From positions 496,001 to 560,000 of the forward strand of contig DATMRS010000020.1 of assembly GCA_035566015.1 (NCBI GenBank): 64,000 nt of DNA. Direction: 5' to 3'. Made by a program: the position numbers and the translations under genes. Below are positions 40,695-49,965 of this stretch, piece by piece. Within the stretch, counting starts at the first letter, position 1. Each line of letters starts with the position of its first letter. The stretch is from DATMRS01 sp035566015 (lineage in GTDB: Bacteria; Pseudomonadota; Alphaproteobacteria; Sphingomonadales; Sphingomonadaceae). Below the pieces are notes generated by a model. That model did no database searches. It was not told where the DNA came from and worked only from the letters and a program-made list of their open reading frames with translations.

Positions 40695-41012
40695 TCAGCG
40701 CTTGCGTGCGGCCTTTTCGGCGAGGCCCGACACGCCCTCGCGCCGGTCCAGCTCGGCCAGCACCTCGTCCAGCGTGACGCCGCCTTCGTTGAGCAGGACG
40801 AGAAGGTGGAAGAGCAGGTCCGCCGCCTCACCCACCAGCCCGTCCTTGTCGCCCGCCATCGCGGCGATGACGGTTTCGACCGCTTCCTCGCCCAGCTTCT
40901 GCGCGATCCGCTTGCGCCCACGCGCGAGCAGATTCGCCACATAGGAGCCGTTGGGGTCCGCGCCGACGCGGGCGGTGATCGTCGCTTCGAGCGCGTGGAG
41001 CGTGTCGGTCAT
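40695..41012 (-). CDS. hisE: Phosphoribosyl-ATP pyrophosphatase HisE
   Basis: A 105-residue MazG-like protein with KLGEEAVETVIAAMAGDKDGLVGEAADLLFHLLVLL, in which the E-E-x-x-E and E-x-x-D metal ligands are visible. It performs step 2 of histidine synthesis, removing pyrophosphate from phosphoribosyl-ATP. It is separate from hisBHAF near 60 kb, and is paired with the HIT gene downstream. mnmA lies upstream in the same direction, about 45 bases away. Confidence 0.95.
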   Translation of the reverse strand: MTDTLHALEATITARVGADPNGSYVANLLARGRKRIAQKLGEEAVETVIAAMAGDKDGLVGEAADLLFHLLVLLNEGGVTLDEVLAELDRREGVSGLAEKAARKR

Positions 41013-41058
41013 TGCCCCGGCCTTAAACGCGAGGGCGGGCGGGCCGTCAAGGCAGGCT

Positions 41059-42189
41059 TCAGGCGGCGAGGTCGGCGGCCACGGTTTCCTCGATCCAGCC
41101 GCCGCCCAGCACGCGGTCGCCTGCATAGAAGACGGCGGCCTGCCCCGGCGAGACGCCATATTCGGGCTGGGCAAAGCGCAGCGTCCGCCCGTCGAATGTC
41201 GCGGGCGCGGGCTTCGCCATCGACCGGATCTTGGCGGTAAGCGGCGCGCCATGATCCCCGCCCAGCCAGTTGACGTCGCCGATCCGCGCGCCCGACACGG
41301 CAAGCGCCGCGCGCGGCCCGACGACGACGCGTCGTTCGGCCGGATCGAGGCGGACGACATAAAGCGGCTCGGCCTGGCCGCCTATCTCCAGCCCGCGCCG
41401 CTGGCCGACGGTGAAATGGATGAGCCCGCGGTGGCGACCGAGGACTTGGCCCGCCAGATCGACGATCTCGCCGCCTTCGCCCGCTTCGGGCCGCAGCTTG
41501 CGGACGATCGCGGCATAATCGCCGTCGGGCACGAAGCAGATGTCCTGGCTGTCGGGTTTCTGCGCGACGCCGAGGCCAAGCTCGGCCGCCACCTCGCGCA
41601 CCCGCGCCTTGGCCAAGTCCCCCAGCGGGAAGCGCAGATAATCGAGCTGCTCGCGCGTTGTCGCGAACAGGAAATAGCTCTGGTCGCGCGCGGGATCGGC
41701 GGCGCGATGCAACTCCGCGCCGCCGGGCCCCATGACGCGGCGAACATAATGGCCGGTGGCGAGGCAATCGGCGCCGAGATCGCGCGCGATGCCGAACAGG
41801 TCGGTGAATTTCACCCCCTGATTGCAGCGCACGCAGGGAATGGGGGTGCGCCCGGCCATATATTCGTCGGCGAAATCCTCGATCACCGAGGTGCGAAAGG
41901 CGCTTTCATAATCGAAGACATAGTGGGCGATGCCCAGCCGGTCGGCGACCGCGCGGGCATCGCGTATGTCCTGCCCGGCGCAGCAGCTTCCCGTCCGGCC
42001 GACGGCCGCGCCATGATCGTAGAGCTGGAGCGTCACGCCGATCGTCTCGGCGCCCGAGGCGGCGGCGAGCGCGGCCACGACCGAGCTGTCGACCCCGCCC
42101 GACATGGCGACAATGATGCGCGGGCGCCGGCCCGAAACGCCCTGCAACTGGAAATCCGCGTCCATAAGCGGGCCATTTAGGCGATCCAT
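41059..42189 (-). CDS. mnmA: tRNA-specific 2-thiouridylase MnmA
   Basis: A 376-residue enzyme with PP-loop VAMSGGVDSSVVA near residue 28, first catalytic Cys in IPCVRCNQGVKF, the second in PDSQDICFVPDGDY, and the QSYFLFATT/FTVGQRRGLEIG signatures. It thiolates U34 of tRNA Lys, Glu and Gln using ATP and persulfide sulfur. The start may be ATG 42165 instead, giving MDADFQLQG. Confidence 0.95.
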   Translation of the reverse strand: MDRLNGPLMDADFQLQGVSGRRPRIIVAMSGGVDSSVVAALAAASGAETIGVTLQLYDHGAAVGRTGSCCAGQDIRDARAVADRLGIAHYVFDYESAFRTSVIEDFADEYMAGRTPIPCVRCNQGVKFTDLFGIARDLGADCLATGHYVRRVMGPGGAELHRAADPARDQSYFLFATTREQLDYLRFPLGDLAKARVREVAAELGLGVAQKPDSQDICFVPDGDYAAIVRKLRPEAGEGGEIVDLAGQVLGRHRGLIHFTVGQRRGLEIGGQAEPLYVVRLDPAERRVVVGPRAALAVSGARIGDVNWLGGDHGAPLTAKIRSMAKPAPATFDGRTLRFAQPEYGVSPGQAAVFYAGDRVLGGGWIEETVAADLAA

Positions 42190-42308
42190 CCGCCGAAACC
42201 AACGCCCCGCCGCCCGATCCGCCGCGTTTTTACGGACCCTTTAGACCTTTGCCGTACAACCGAGGTCAGACGGGGCGGCATGTTTGCAGAGGGAGAGGGC
42301 ATCGCCCG

Positions 42309-42599
42309 ATGAATCTCGATTTCGCCAGTTTTGGAACGGCGGGGCGCGAACCGGCGCCCGCGCAGCCGGACTATTTCCGGCTGATCGCCGCCATCGCCAC
42401 GGCGCAGGCGGCGACGCGGACGGCGGCGATCGAAGCGCGGCTGGGTGCGGTTCGCCCGCGCTGCGACACGCCCGTCGATGCGCTCGGCACGCTGATCGAG
42501 GCGCGGCCGGGCTGGACGACGGCGGTGGCGGCGCTGGGGGGCTGCTTCCACCCCGGCATTGCTCGCCATCTTGCCCCGAAACGGGACGAGGGGGGATGA
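42309..42599 (+). CDS. Hypothetical 96-residue protein
   Basis: I recognise no family. The reading frame begins MNLDFASFGTAGREPAPAQ and is Ala/Arg rich, with QAATRTAAIEARLGAVRPRCDTPVDALGTLIEARPG and a PGWTTAVAALGGCFHPG stretch carrying two Cys in the protein as a whole. It has no signal peptide or membrane helix. Codon pattern is consistent with coding, and it stands alone between mnmA and sciP, so it may be real but is only weakly supported. Confidence 0.4.
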   Translation: MNLDFASFGTAGREPAPAQPDYFRLIAAIATAQAATRTAAIEARLGAVRPRCDTPVDALGTLIEARPGWTTAVAALGGCFHPGIARHLAPKRDEGG

Positions 42600-42705
42600 C
42601 CATGGCGTTTACCTCCATGGGTTAGTCTTTGTTTAAGTTGGCGATTCAAGGGTCGCCTGAGCGGGGATGGGGATGTCAGTAACCGGAGCCGAGTAGAGGT
42701 TCAGT

Positions 42706-43005
42706 ATGATCGAAAATCAGAAAATCCGCCCCGAACAGGTGATCGGCCCGCTGGGCGAGCCGTTGACGCTGAACTCGCTGCCACCCCCCAGCACGACGCG
42801 CTGGGTCGTGCGGCGCAAGGCCGAAGTGGTGGCGGCGGTGAACGGCGGATTGCTGAGCGTCGACGAGGCCTGCACGCGCTACAGCCTCAGCGTCGAGGAA
42901 TTTGCGAGCTGGCAGCGGGCGGTCGATCGCTCGGGCATGCCGGGCCTGCGCGTGACGCGCATTCAGCATTACAAATCGCTCTACGCGCGTCAGCAGAAAT
43001 ACTGA
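42706..43005 (+). CDS. sciP: CtrA inhibitor SciP (DUF1153)
   Basis: A 99-residue HTH protein matching SciP: LPPPSTTRWVVRRKAEVVAAVNGGLLSVDEACTRYSLSVEEFASWQRAVDRSGMPGLRVTRIQHYK. In Caulobacter SciP binds CtrA and represses CtrA-activated genes in G1. The 100 bp upstream contain a GATTC (GANTC, CcrM methylation) site at 42643 and TTAA at 42633, but no clear full CtrA box. A strong terminator follows, so the gene is monocistronic. Confidence 0.95.
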   Translation: MIENQKIRPEQVIGPLGEPLTLNSLPPPSTTRWVVRRKAEVVAAVNGGLLSVDEACTRYSLSVEEFASWQRAVDRSGMPGLRVTRIQHYKSLYARQQKY

Positions 43006-43034
43006 TCGGCCCCCAGGCAGAAGGAAGGCAGGAG

Positions 43035-43063
43035 CCCGCCGGAAGGATCCCGGCGGGTTTTTT
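43035..43063 (+). terminator. Intrinsic terminator of sciP
   Basis: CCCGCCGG, seven-base loop, CCGGCGGG and six T residues, 30 bases after sciP. Confidence 0.9.
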
Positions 43064-43176
43064 GTTGCTGTTCGCCGCCGCCTCGCAGGAACCAGAACGT
43101 TGCCGGAGCGTATCAATAGCAGGCCGCCGCGGCCTTGCTTGGGCGCGCGGCGATGCACAGGCAGGTGGAGGATAAT

Positions 43177-43434
43177 ATGGGACTGATTATCTGGCTCATT
43201 ATCGGCGGCATCATCGGCTGGCTGGCAAGCATCATCATGCGCACCGATGCGCAGCAGGGCATCATATTGAACATCGTGGTCGGGATCGTCGGCGCGTTCC
43301 TGGGCGGGCTGATTTTCACCGGCGGATCGATCAACAGCGCCCCGCTCACCCTTACCTCGTTCCTTGTCTCGCTGGTGGGCGCGATCATCCTGCTCGCGAT
43401 CGTGAATCTCATCCGGCGCGGCAGCGTCCGCTGA
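43177..43434 (+). CDS. GlsB/YeaQ/YmgE family membrane protein
   Basis: An 85-residue protein with three hydrophobic segments and the Transgly_assoc hallmark LIIGGIIGWLASIIMRTDAQQGIILNIVVGIVGAFLGGLIF. Members are general-stress inner-membrane proteins of unknown mechanism. The ATG has GGTGGAGGA upstream. It is flanked by terminators at both ends, hence a single-gene unit. Confidence 0.88.
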   Translation: MGLIIWLIIGGIIGWLASIIMRTDAQQGIILNIVVGIVGAFLGGLIFTGGSINSAPLTLTSFLVSLVGAIILLAIVNLIRRGSVR

Positions 43435-43459
43435 CAGAGGATCGCTGACGAGGAGCATA

Positions 43460-43488
43460 GGGCCGCGCTCCAGCGCGGCCCCCTTTTA
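43460..43488. terminator. Bidirectional terminator between the GlsB-like and SIMPL genes
   Basis: GGGCCGCGCT and AGCGCGGCCC pair over 10 bp around CC, followed by CCTTTT. It separates convergent genes and may serve both. Confidence 0.75.
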
Positions 43489-43490
43489 TC

Positions 43491-44207
43491 CTATTCCAGC
43501 TCGAAACTCACCGAGAGCGAGACAGAAAGCTTCTGCTCGCCCGGCTCGATCGCGGTGTCGGCCTTCTCGGCACGGGCCATCGCCATCACCGGCATCGGGC
43601 GCGGCGGGGCATAGTTTCCACCGCTTTCGCGGATCGAGAGGATGCGCTTCACACTAAGGCCCGTCGCCTTGGCATAGAGGTTGGCCCGTGCCCGCGCCTT
43701 GGCCACCGCTTCGGCCCGCGCTTCGTCCAGCGCCGCGTCGGCATTCTCGACCGAGAAGCTCGGCCCGTTGATCTGGTTCGCGCCCGCCGCCACCAGCGCG
43801 TCGAGCACCGCGCCGGCGCGCTTGATGTCGCGGAATTTCACCGTAACCTGATTCGACGCCTGATAACCGGTGATCTTCGGCGCCTGGCCCTCGGCATAAC
43901 GATAACGCGGGCTGAGGCTGAGCGCGCTCGTCTGGATATCGCGATCGGCGACGCCCGCCTTGCGAAGCGCCGCCACAGTCGCCGACATGCGCGTCGCGTT
44001 CTGCGACATCGCCGCGCCGGCATCACCCGCCTCGGTCACGACGCCGGCGCTGATCGTCACCAGGTCGGGCGCGCGCGTCACCTCGCCCTCGACGGTCAGG
44101 TCCAGCCGGGTGCCGGTCAGGAGGTGAGGCTGGCCGGCATTCTGCGCCAGCGCCGGCGTCGCCGCCGACAGGAGAAGCAGGGTTGCCAGAGTACGCGTCA
44201 TCATCAT
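43491..44207 (-). CDS. SIMPL (DUF541) domain periplasmic protein
   Basis: A 238-residue secreted protein with signal peptide MMMTRTLATLLLLSAATPALAQ and a SIMPL domain: LTVEGEVTRAPDLVTISAGVVTEAGDA, ALRKAGVADRDIQTSALSLSPRY and GYQASNQVTVKFRDI. Relatives include bacterial YggE, a stress-related periplasmic protein. The ATG cluster has AGGAGACAAG upstream; the farthest ATG is used. It is divergent from the second RND adaptor gene. Confidence 0.9.
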   Translation of the reverse strand: MMMTRTLATLLLLSAATPALAQNAGQPHLLTGTRLDLTVEGEVTRAPDLVTISAGVVTEAGDAGAAMSQNATRMSATVAALRKAGVADRDIQTSALSLSPRYRYAEGQAPKITGYQASNQVTVKFRDIKRAGAVLDALVAAGANQINGPSFSVENADAALDEARAEAVAKARARANLYAKATGLSVKRILSIRESGGNYAPPRPMPVMAMARAEKADTAIEPGEQKLSVSLSVSFELE

Positions 44208-44400
44208 CTTGTCTCCTAACTGGCCCGCGGGCGGCGCCATGGTCGCCGCGTGGCCGGCGGAGCGCAACCCCGAAACGACCGATCCGAAACGTATCGATCG
44301 CGCAAGGCGCTGCTTGAGGCGGACCGCGCTTTGCGATAGCACCGCGCGTCCACAGGCAGGCGTGGGGGCCGCATGCGGGCGGAGAAAGCAGACTGGCGCC

Positions 44401-45576
44401 ATGAACGTCGTACGTAACATGGAACGGACGCGGGTGGCCGATGGGCTGGCGCTCACAGGCGACGATGCGTCGCGTGGTCGGCGGCGGCGGCTTCTGCTCG
44501 TTGGTCTTGCAGCGATTCTTGTCCTGCTCGTCGCCTTCATGCTGCTGCGCGGCACCGGCGGGGAGGAGGCGGCGCCCCAGGCCGCGCCCAGCGTCACCTA
44601 CATCGTCCCTGGTCGTCATGCCGTCAGCAACCGCGTGACCGCGACGGGCAGCCTCGCCGCGCGGGTGGCGATGCCGGTCGGCGTCTCGGGCGAGGGCGGC
44701 GAGGTGACGCGCGTGCTCGTCCAGCCCGGCGACTGGGTGCGCGACGGGCAGGTGCTGGCGACGATCGATCGCAGCGTCCAGGCCGAACAGACGCAGCAGA
44801 TGGCGGCGCAGATCGCGATTGCCGAGGCCGATGCCCGCCTCGCCCAGAGCAATCTCGAACGCGCCGAGAAACTGGTCGATCGCGGCTTCGTCAGCCGCGC
44901 GGACATCGAATTGAAGACGGCGACGCGCGACGGCGCGGTGGCGCGGGTCCGGCTGGCGCGCGCCCAATATCAGGAGATGCGCGCGCGCATGGGGCGGCTC
45001 GACGTCCGCGCGCCGGCCGCCGGCCTTGTCCTCTCGCGCGATGTGGAGCCCGGCCAGATCGTGAGCGCGAGCGGGGCGGCGCTGTTCACCATCGCGCGCG
45101 ACGGCGAGATGGAGCTGAAGGCGCGGCTGGCCGAACAGGATATCGCGGCGATGCGCGTCGGCATGCCCGCCGAGATCACGCCCGTCGGCGGAAAACGCAG
45201 CTATACCGGCCATATCTGGCAGATCGCGCCGATCGTCGATCCGCAATCGCGGCAGGGCATCGCGCGCATCGCCATTCCCTATGACAAGGCGCTGCGGCCC
45301 GGGGGCTTCGCCACCGCCTCGATCCTGAGCGGCACGGTGAACGCGCCCGAGCTACCCGAATCGGCGGTGCTGAGCGGCGAGACGGGACACTATGTCTATG
45401 TGATCGGCGCCGGCGACAAGGTGGAGCGGCGAAGCGTGAAGATCGGCGCCGTCACCGATACGGGCATCGCGATCCTCTCGGGCCTGAAAGGCGACGAGCA
45501 CGTCGTTCTGCTCGCGGGCGCCTTCCTCAATCCGGGCGACAAGGTGACGCCCGTGCGCGCGCGGCAGACAAGCTGA
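44401..45576 (+). CDS. RND efflux periplasmic adaptor
   Basis: A 391-residue membrane-fusion protein with an inner-membrane helix at about residues 30-50 (RRRRLLLVGLAAILVLLVAF), lipoyl halves AMPVGVSGEGGEVTRVLVQPGD and LDVRAPAAGLVLSRDVEPGQIV, a coiled coil between them, and a beta-barrel domain. It pairs with the adjacent HAE1 permease. ATG 44419 (MERTRV) is an alternative start. No outer-membrane channel gene is next to it, so the pump must borrow one. Confidence 0.9.
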   Translation: MNVVRNMERTRVADGLALTGDDASRGRRRRLLLVGLAAILVLLVAFMLLRGTGGEEAAPQAAPSVTYIVPGRHAVSNRVTATGSLAARVAMPVGVSGEGGEVTRVLVQPGDWVRDGQVLATIDRSVQAEQTQQMAAQIAIAEADARLAQSNLERAEKLVDRGFVSRADIELKTATRDGAVARVRLARAQYQEMRARMGRLDVRAPAAGLVLSRDVEPGQIVSASGAALFTIARDGEMELKARLAEQDIAAMRVGMPAEITPVGGKRSYTGHIWQIAPIVDPQSRQGIARIAIPYDKALRPGGFATASILSGTVNAPELPESAVLSGETGHYVYVIGAGDKVERRSVKIGAVTDTGIAILSGLKGDEHVVLLAGAFLNPGDKVTPVRARQTS

Positions 45577-45587
45577 AAGGCGGGGCG

Positions 45588-48500
45588 ATGAGCTTCCGCA
45601 ACATATCCGCCTGGTCGATCCGCAATCCGGTGCCGCCGATCGTGCTGTTCGTCGCGCTGACGCTGGCGGGGATCATCAGTTTCGCCCGCATGGACGTGAA
45701 CAACAATCCGGACGTCAGCTTTCCGGCGGTGAACGTCATCGTCATGCAGCCCGGCGCCGCGCCGACCGAGCTTGAGACGCAGGTGACGCAGCGGATCGAG
45801 GCGGCGGTTCGCAGCCTGAGCGGGGTGGATGAACTGTCGTCCACCGTCGCCGAGGGGCAATCGACCACCTTCGTCCAGTTCGACATCGGCACCCCCGTCG
45901 ATCGTGCGGTGAACGACGTGCGCAACGCCGTCGCGCAGATACGCAGCGAGCTGCCCGAAGGCATATTGGAGCCGCGCGTCGAGCGTATCGACATCGACGG
46001 CGGGCCGATCTCCTACATTTCCGTCGAGGCGACGGACATGACGCTGGAGGATTTGTCCTGGTTCGTCGATCATACGGTCGCGCGCCGTCTGCTCGCGATT
46101 CCCGGCATGGCGCAGGTGACGCGCGGCGGCGGCGTCTCGCGCGAGATTCGCGTGATCCTCGATCCGGCCAAGCTTGAGGCGCAGGGCATCACCGCCGCGC
46201 AGGTGAATGCCCAGTTGCGCCAGACGAACGTCAACGCCGCCGGCGGCCGCGCCGAGATTGCCGGCTCCGAACAGGCGGTGCGCGTGCTCGGCAACGCCGA
46301 AAACGCCTATGATCTCGGCCAGAAGCAGATCGCGGTGGGCGACGGGCGGACGATCAAACTCGCCGACGTTGCCGACGTGCGCGATCTCTATGCCGAGCAG
46401 CGCACGCTTTCGAAGATGAACGGTCGGCAGGTGCTGAGCTTCTCGATCGCGAAGGCGAAGGGATCGTCCGACGTCACCGTCCATGACGAGGCGATCAAGA
46501 CGTTGCGGGCGATGGAGAAGGAATATCCGAAGGTCCGCTTCTCCGAACTCTACACCAATGTCGATTATACCAAGGGCCAATATCATTCGGCGATCGACGC
46601 GATGATCGAAGGGGCGGTGCTGGCCGTCCTCGTCGTCTTCCTCTTCCTGCGCGACTGGCGGGCGATGGCGATTTCGGCGCTCGCCATCCCGCTCTCGGCG
46701 ATCCCGGCTTTCTGGTTCATGGACATGCTCGGCTTCACGCTGAACGGGATCAGCCTGCTTGCGCTGAGCCTGGTGGCGGGCGTCCTCGTCGACGACGCGA
46801 TCGTCGAGATCGAGAATATCGTGCGCCACATGCGCATGGGCAAAACGGCCTATCAGGCGTCGATCGATGCCGCCGACGAGATCGGCCTCGCGGTTGTCGC
46901 GACCACCATGTCGATCGTCGGCGTGTTCCTGCCCGTCGGCCTTATGCCGGGGATCAGCGGCCAGTTCTTCAAGTCGTTCGGCCTCACCATCGTCGTCTCG
47001 GTGCTGCTCAGCCTTGCGGTTGCGCGGCTCATCACGCCGATGATCGCCGCCTATTTCCTGAAGGCGCACGGCCATCAGGAACATGGCGGCGGCTGGCTGA
47101 TGGACCGCTACATGGTGATGCTGCGCTGGTCGCTCCAGCATCGCTGGTGGACGGTGTCGTTCGGCGGGATGGCTTTTGTGCTGATGATCTTCGCTTTCGG
47201 AACGCTGCCCTTCGCTTTCCAGCCGTCGAACAATGTCGATTATAGCCAGGTCGATATCACGCTGCCGCCGGGCGCGACGCTCGAACAGACCGAGGCGGCC
47301 GCCGATCGTGTCGCGGCGCTGCTCTCCACCGCGCCCGAAGTCGCCACCGCGTTCGAGGATATCAATGTCGGCGACGCGCAGATATACCTGACGCTGCGCA
47401 AGGATCGGACACGCACGAGCGTCGAGTTCGAACGCGCCTGGCAGCCGAAGCTCGCCGCCATCCCCGACGCGCGAATCGCTTTCAAGTCCCAGAATGGCGG
47501 CATCGGGCGCGACATCACGGTGATGCTGGCGAGCGATGATCCCGCGCTGCTCAGTCAGACGGCGAACAGGCTGGTGCAGGAGATGGCGGGCCTCTCCGAA
47601 ATCCGGTCCCCACGCATCGACGGCGAGTTGCGGCGGCCCGAGATCACGATCCATCCGCGCTTCGATCTCGCGGCGAGCATGGGCGTCACTACCGCCGCGC
47701 TCAGCGAGACGATCCGCATCGCGACGCTGGGCGATATCGACCAGAATGTCGCCAAATTCTCGCTGACCGACCGGCAGATACCGATCCGTGTCGCGATCAA
47801 GGAGGATTCGCGGCGCGATCTCGCGACGATCCAGAATCTGCCGGTGCCGACGGCCAGCGGCGGATCGGTGCCGCTCAAGGTGGTGGCCGATATCGGCTTC
47901 GGCGCGGGCCCCACCGAGTTGCAGCGCTATGCGCAGAAGCGGCGGATCGCGATCGGCGCCGATCTCGCGCCCGGCGTGGTGAGCAGCGAGGCGACGTCGA
48001 AGATCAACGCGCTGCCCGCGCTCAAATCGCTGCCGGCCGGCGTCGAGAAGGTCAATTATGGCGACAGCAAGTGGCAGGCCGAGCTGATCCTCAATTTCGT
48101 CATCGCCGTCGTCTCGGGCGTGATGCTGGTCTTCGCGGTGCTCGTCCTGCTCTACAAGCGGGTGATGCCGCCGCTGGTGAACATGGGCTCGCTGCTGATC
48201 GCGCCGCTCGGATCGGCGCTGGCGCTGCATCTGACGGGCGATCCGATCTCTATCGCGGTGCTGATCGGGCTGCTGATGCTGCTGGGCATCGTCGCGAAGA
48301 ATTCGATCCTGCTTGTCGATTTCGCGATCGAGGAGATGGCGAAGGGCGTCGACAAGCTCACGGCGATCCTGGACGCCGGGCACAAGCGCGCGCAGCCGAT
48401 CGTGATGACGACGGTGGCGATGGTCGCGGGCATGATTCCGACCGCGCTCTCGCTCTCCGGCGACGCGAGCTGGCGCGCGCCGATGGGCGTGACCGTGATC

Positions 48501-48659
48501 GGCGGTTTGGTCCTCTCAACCCTCCTGACGCTGCTGATCGTCCCGGCGACGTTCAGCCTCGCCGACAGCTTCGAATCCTGGCTCGGCCCCCGTCTCGGCC
48601 GCTGGCTTACCAATGGCGGGCCGCGCGCGCAGGCGGCGACTCCGCTCGCCGCCGAATGA
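45588..48659 (+). CDS. RND efflux permease, HAE1 family
   Basis: A 1023-residue RND permease starting MSFRNISAWSIRNPVPPIVLFVAL. The helix-4 Asp-Asp pair lies in GVLVDDAIVEIENIVRHMRMG and the helix-10 Lys in VAKNSILLVDFAIEEMAKG. It exports unknown substrates with proton motive force. The sequence branch differs from the MexF-like pump at 21-24 kb. The adaptor gene is 11 bases upstream; no channel gene follows. Confidence 0.94.
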   Translation: MSFRNISAWSIRNPVPPIVLFVALTLAGIISFARMDVNNNPDVSFPAVNVIVMQPGAAPTELETQVTQRIEAAVRSLSGVDELSSTVAEGQSTTFVQFDIGTPVDRAVNDVRNAVAQIRSELPEGILEPRVERIDIDGGPISYISVEATDMTLEDLSWFVDHTVARRLLAIPGMAQVTRGGGVSREIRVILDPAKLEAQGITAAQVNAQLRQTNVNAAGGRAEIAGSEQAVRVLGNAENAYDLGQKQIAVGDGRTIKLADVADVRDLYAEQRTLSKMNGRQVLSFSIAKAKGSSDVTVHDEAIKTLRAMEKEYPKVRFSELYTNVDYTKGQYHSAIDAMIEGAVLAVLVVFLFLRDWRAMAISALAIPLSAIPAFWFMDMLGFTLNGISLLALSLVAGVLVDDAIVEIENIVRHMRMGKTAYQASIDAADEIGLAVVATTMSIVGVFLPVGLMPGISGQFFKSFGLTIVVSVLLSLAVARLITPMIAAYFLKAHGHQEHGGGWLMDRYMVMLRWSLQHRWWTVSFGGMAFVLMIFAFGTLPFAFQPSNNVDYSQVDITLPPGATLEQTEAAADRVAALLSTAPEVATAFEDINVGDAQIYLTLRKDRTRTSVEFERAWQPKLAAIPDARIAFKSQNGGIGRDITVMLASDDPALLSQTANRLVQEMAGLSEIRSPRIDGELRRPEITIHPRFDLAASMGVTTAALSETIRIATLGDIDQNVAKFSLTDRQIPIRVAIKEDSRRDLATIQNLPVPTASGGSVPLKVVADIGFGAGPTELQRYAQKRRIAIGADLAPGVVSSEATSKINALPALKSLPAGVEKVNYGDSKWQAELILNFVIAVVSGVMLVFAVLVLLYKRVMPPLVNMGSLLIAPLGSALALHLTGDPISIAVLIGLLMLLGIVAKNSILLVDFAIEEMAKGVDKLTAILDAGHKRAQPIVMTTVAMVAGMIPTALSLSGDASWRAPMGVTVIGGLVLSTLLTLLIVPATFSLADSFESWLGPRLGRWLTNGGPRAQAATPLAAE

Positions 48660-48690
48660 ACCATAAGCGGCTTCGGCCATTGTTTCGGGC

Positions 48691-49959
48691 ATGAACATTT
48701 TCGCGCTGACGGGGCTCGATCGCTTCAATCCCGTGCAGGGCGGCGCGCGGGGCATGCGGATCGCGGCGACCGGCCTGCTGCTGCTGATGGCCGCCGCCTA
48801 TCTGACGGCGCGCCATTTCAGCACGGGCCACGACGCGTGGAGCTATGTGCGCGCCTTTGCCGAAGCGGCGATGGTCGGCGGGCTGGCCGATTGGTTCGCG
48901 GTCACAGCGCTGTTCCGCCACCCGCTGGGTCTGCCGATCCCGCACACCGCGATCATCCCACGCAACAAGGATCGGATCGGCGACAGCCTCGCCATCTTCC
49001 TGCGCGACAATTTCCTGATCCCCTCGGTCGTCGCGCGGCGCATGGCGCGGATCGACGCCGCCACCGCCTTCGGCCGCTTTCTGAGCCAGCCGCCGGTCGA
49101 AGGCGGCCGCCTGCGCGAAGGTGCGTCGAAGCTCGTTGCCTCGATCCTCGAATCGCTCGACGATGAACGGCTGGGCGGGATGGTGAAGGCGGCGGTCGCG
49201 ACGCGGCTGCGCGCGCTTGATGTCTCGCCGCTGCTGGGGCAGGCGCTCACCGCCGCGATCGACCAGGATCGCCATGTGCCGCTGCTCGACGGCATCATTC
49301 TGTGGGCCAGCCGGACGCTACGTCACAATGAGTCGCTGATCCGCGAAATGGTGCACGAACGCGCTGGCGCAATCATGCGCTGGACGGGGCTGGACGAGCG
49401 CCTCGCCAATGCGATCGTCGACGGGCTCGACAAATTGCTTGCCGAGATGGCCGCCGATCCGCGTCATCCGCTGCGCGCCAAGGCCGAGGAGGGATTGGCG
49501 GCGCTGGCGGCGGACCTGCAGCACCAGCCCGCAACACGCGCGCGGGTAGAGCGGCTGAAGGAGGAGATCATCGCCAATCCCGCCGTGGCCCGCTGGATCG
49601 ACGGTCTGTGGCAGGCGGGGCGTGCGAGCCTGCTGCGCGCCGCGCGCGATCCGGGGGCGGCGCTGGCTGGCCGCTTCGGCGAGGCGCTGCGCCAGCTTGG
49701 CGCCACGCTGCAGGCCGATCCGCGCCTCGGCCGCACGCTCAACCGTTTCCTGCGGCGGACAGTGGTGGGCATGGCGGCGAGCTATGGCGACGGCATCGTC
49801 CGGCTCGTTTCCGATACGGTGCGCGGCTGGGATGCGGAAACCGTCACCGGCCGGCTGGAGGCCGCCGTTGGGCGCGACCTCCAATATATCAGGATCAACG
49901 GCACGGTGGTCGGCGGGCTGGTCGGCCTCGGCATCCACCTCGTCGACGTGCTGGGCTGA
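48691..49959 (+). CDS. DUF445 family inner-membrane protein
   Basis: A 422-residue protein of the YjiN/DUF445 family. Two N-terminal helices with AEAAMVGGLADWFAVTALFRHPLGLPIPHTAIIPRNKDRIGD are the family signature; a long helical cytoplasmic region and a C-terminal helix (INGTVVGGLVGLGIHLVDVLG) follow. Function unknown. It lies 31 bases after the RND permease, possibly in the same transcript, and converges on murA with six bases between. Confidence 0.9.
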   Translation: MNIFALTGLDRFNPVQGGARGMRIAATGLLLLMAAAYLTARHFSTGHDAWSYVRAFAEAAMVGGLADWFAVTALFRHPLGLPIPHTAIIPRNKDRIGDSLAIFLRDNFLIPSVVARRMARIDAATAFGRFLSQPPVEGGRLREGASKLVASILESLDDERLGGMVKAAVATRLRALDVSPLLGQALTAAIDQDRHVPLLDGIILWASRTLRHNESLIREMVHERAGAIMRWTGLDERLANAIVDGLDKLLAEMAADPRHPLRAKAEEGLAALAADLQHQPATRARVERLKEEIIANPAVARWIDGLWQAGRASLLRAARDPGAALAGRFGEALRQLGATLQADPRLGRTLNRFLRRTVVGMAASYGDGIVRLVSDTVRGWDAETVTGRLEAAVGRDLQYIRINGTVVGGLVGLGIHLVDVLG

Positions 49960-49965
49960 CCGCTG

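Noticed and set aside
42630..42650. CtrA box before sciP
   Set aside because: TTAA and TTCA are present but their spacing does not fit TTAA-N7-TTAA; only the GATTC site is clear.
45396..48383. 995-codon open frame antisense to the second RND permease
   Set aside because: Same signs of a shadow frame; the sense strand encodes a clear 1023-residue HAE1 pump.
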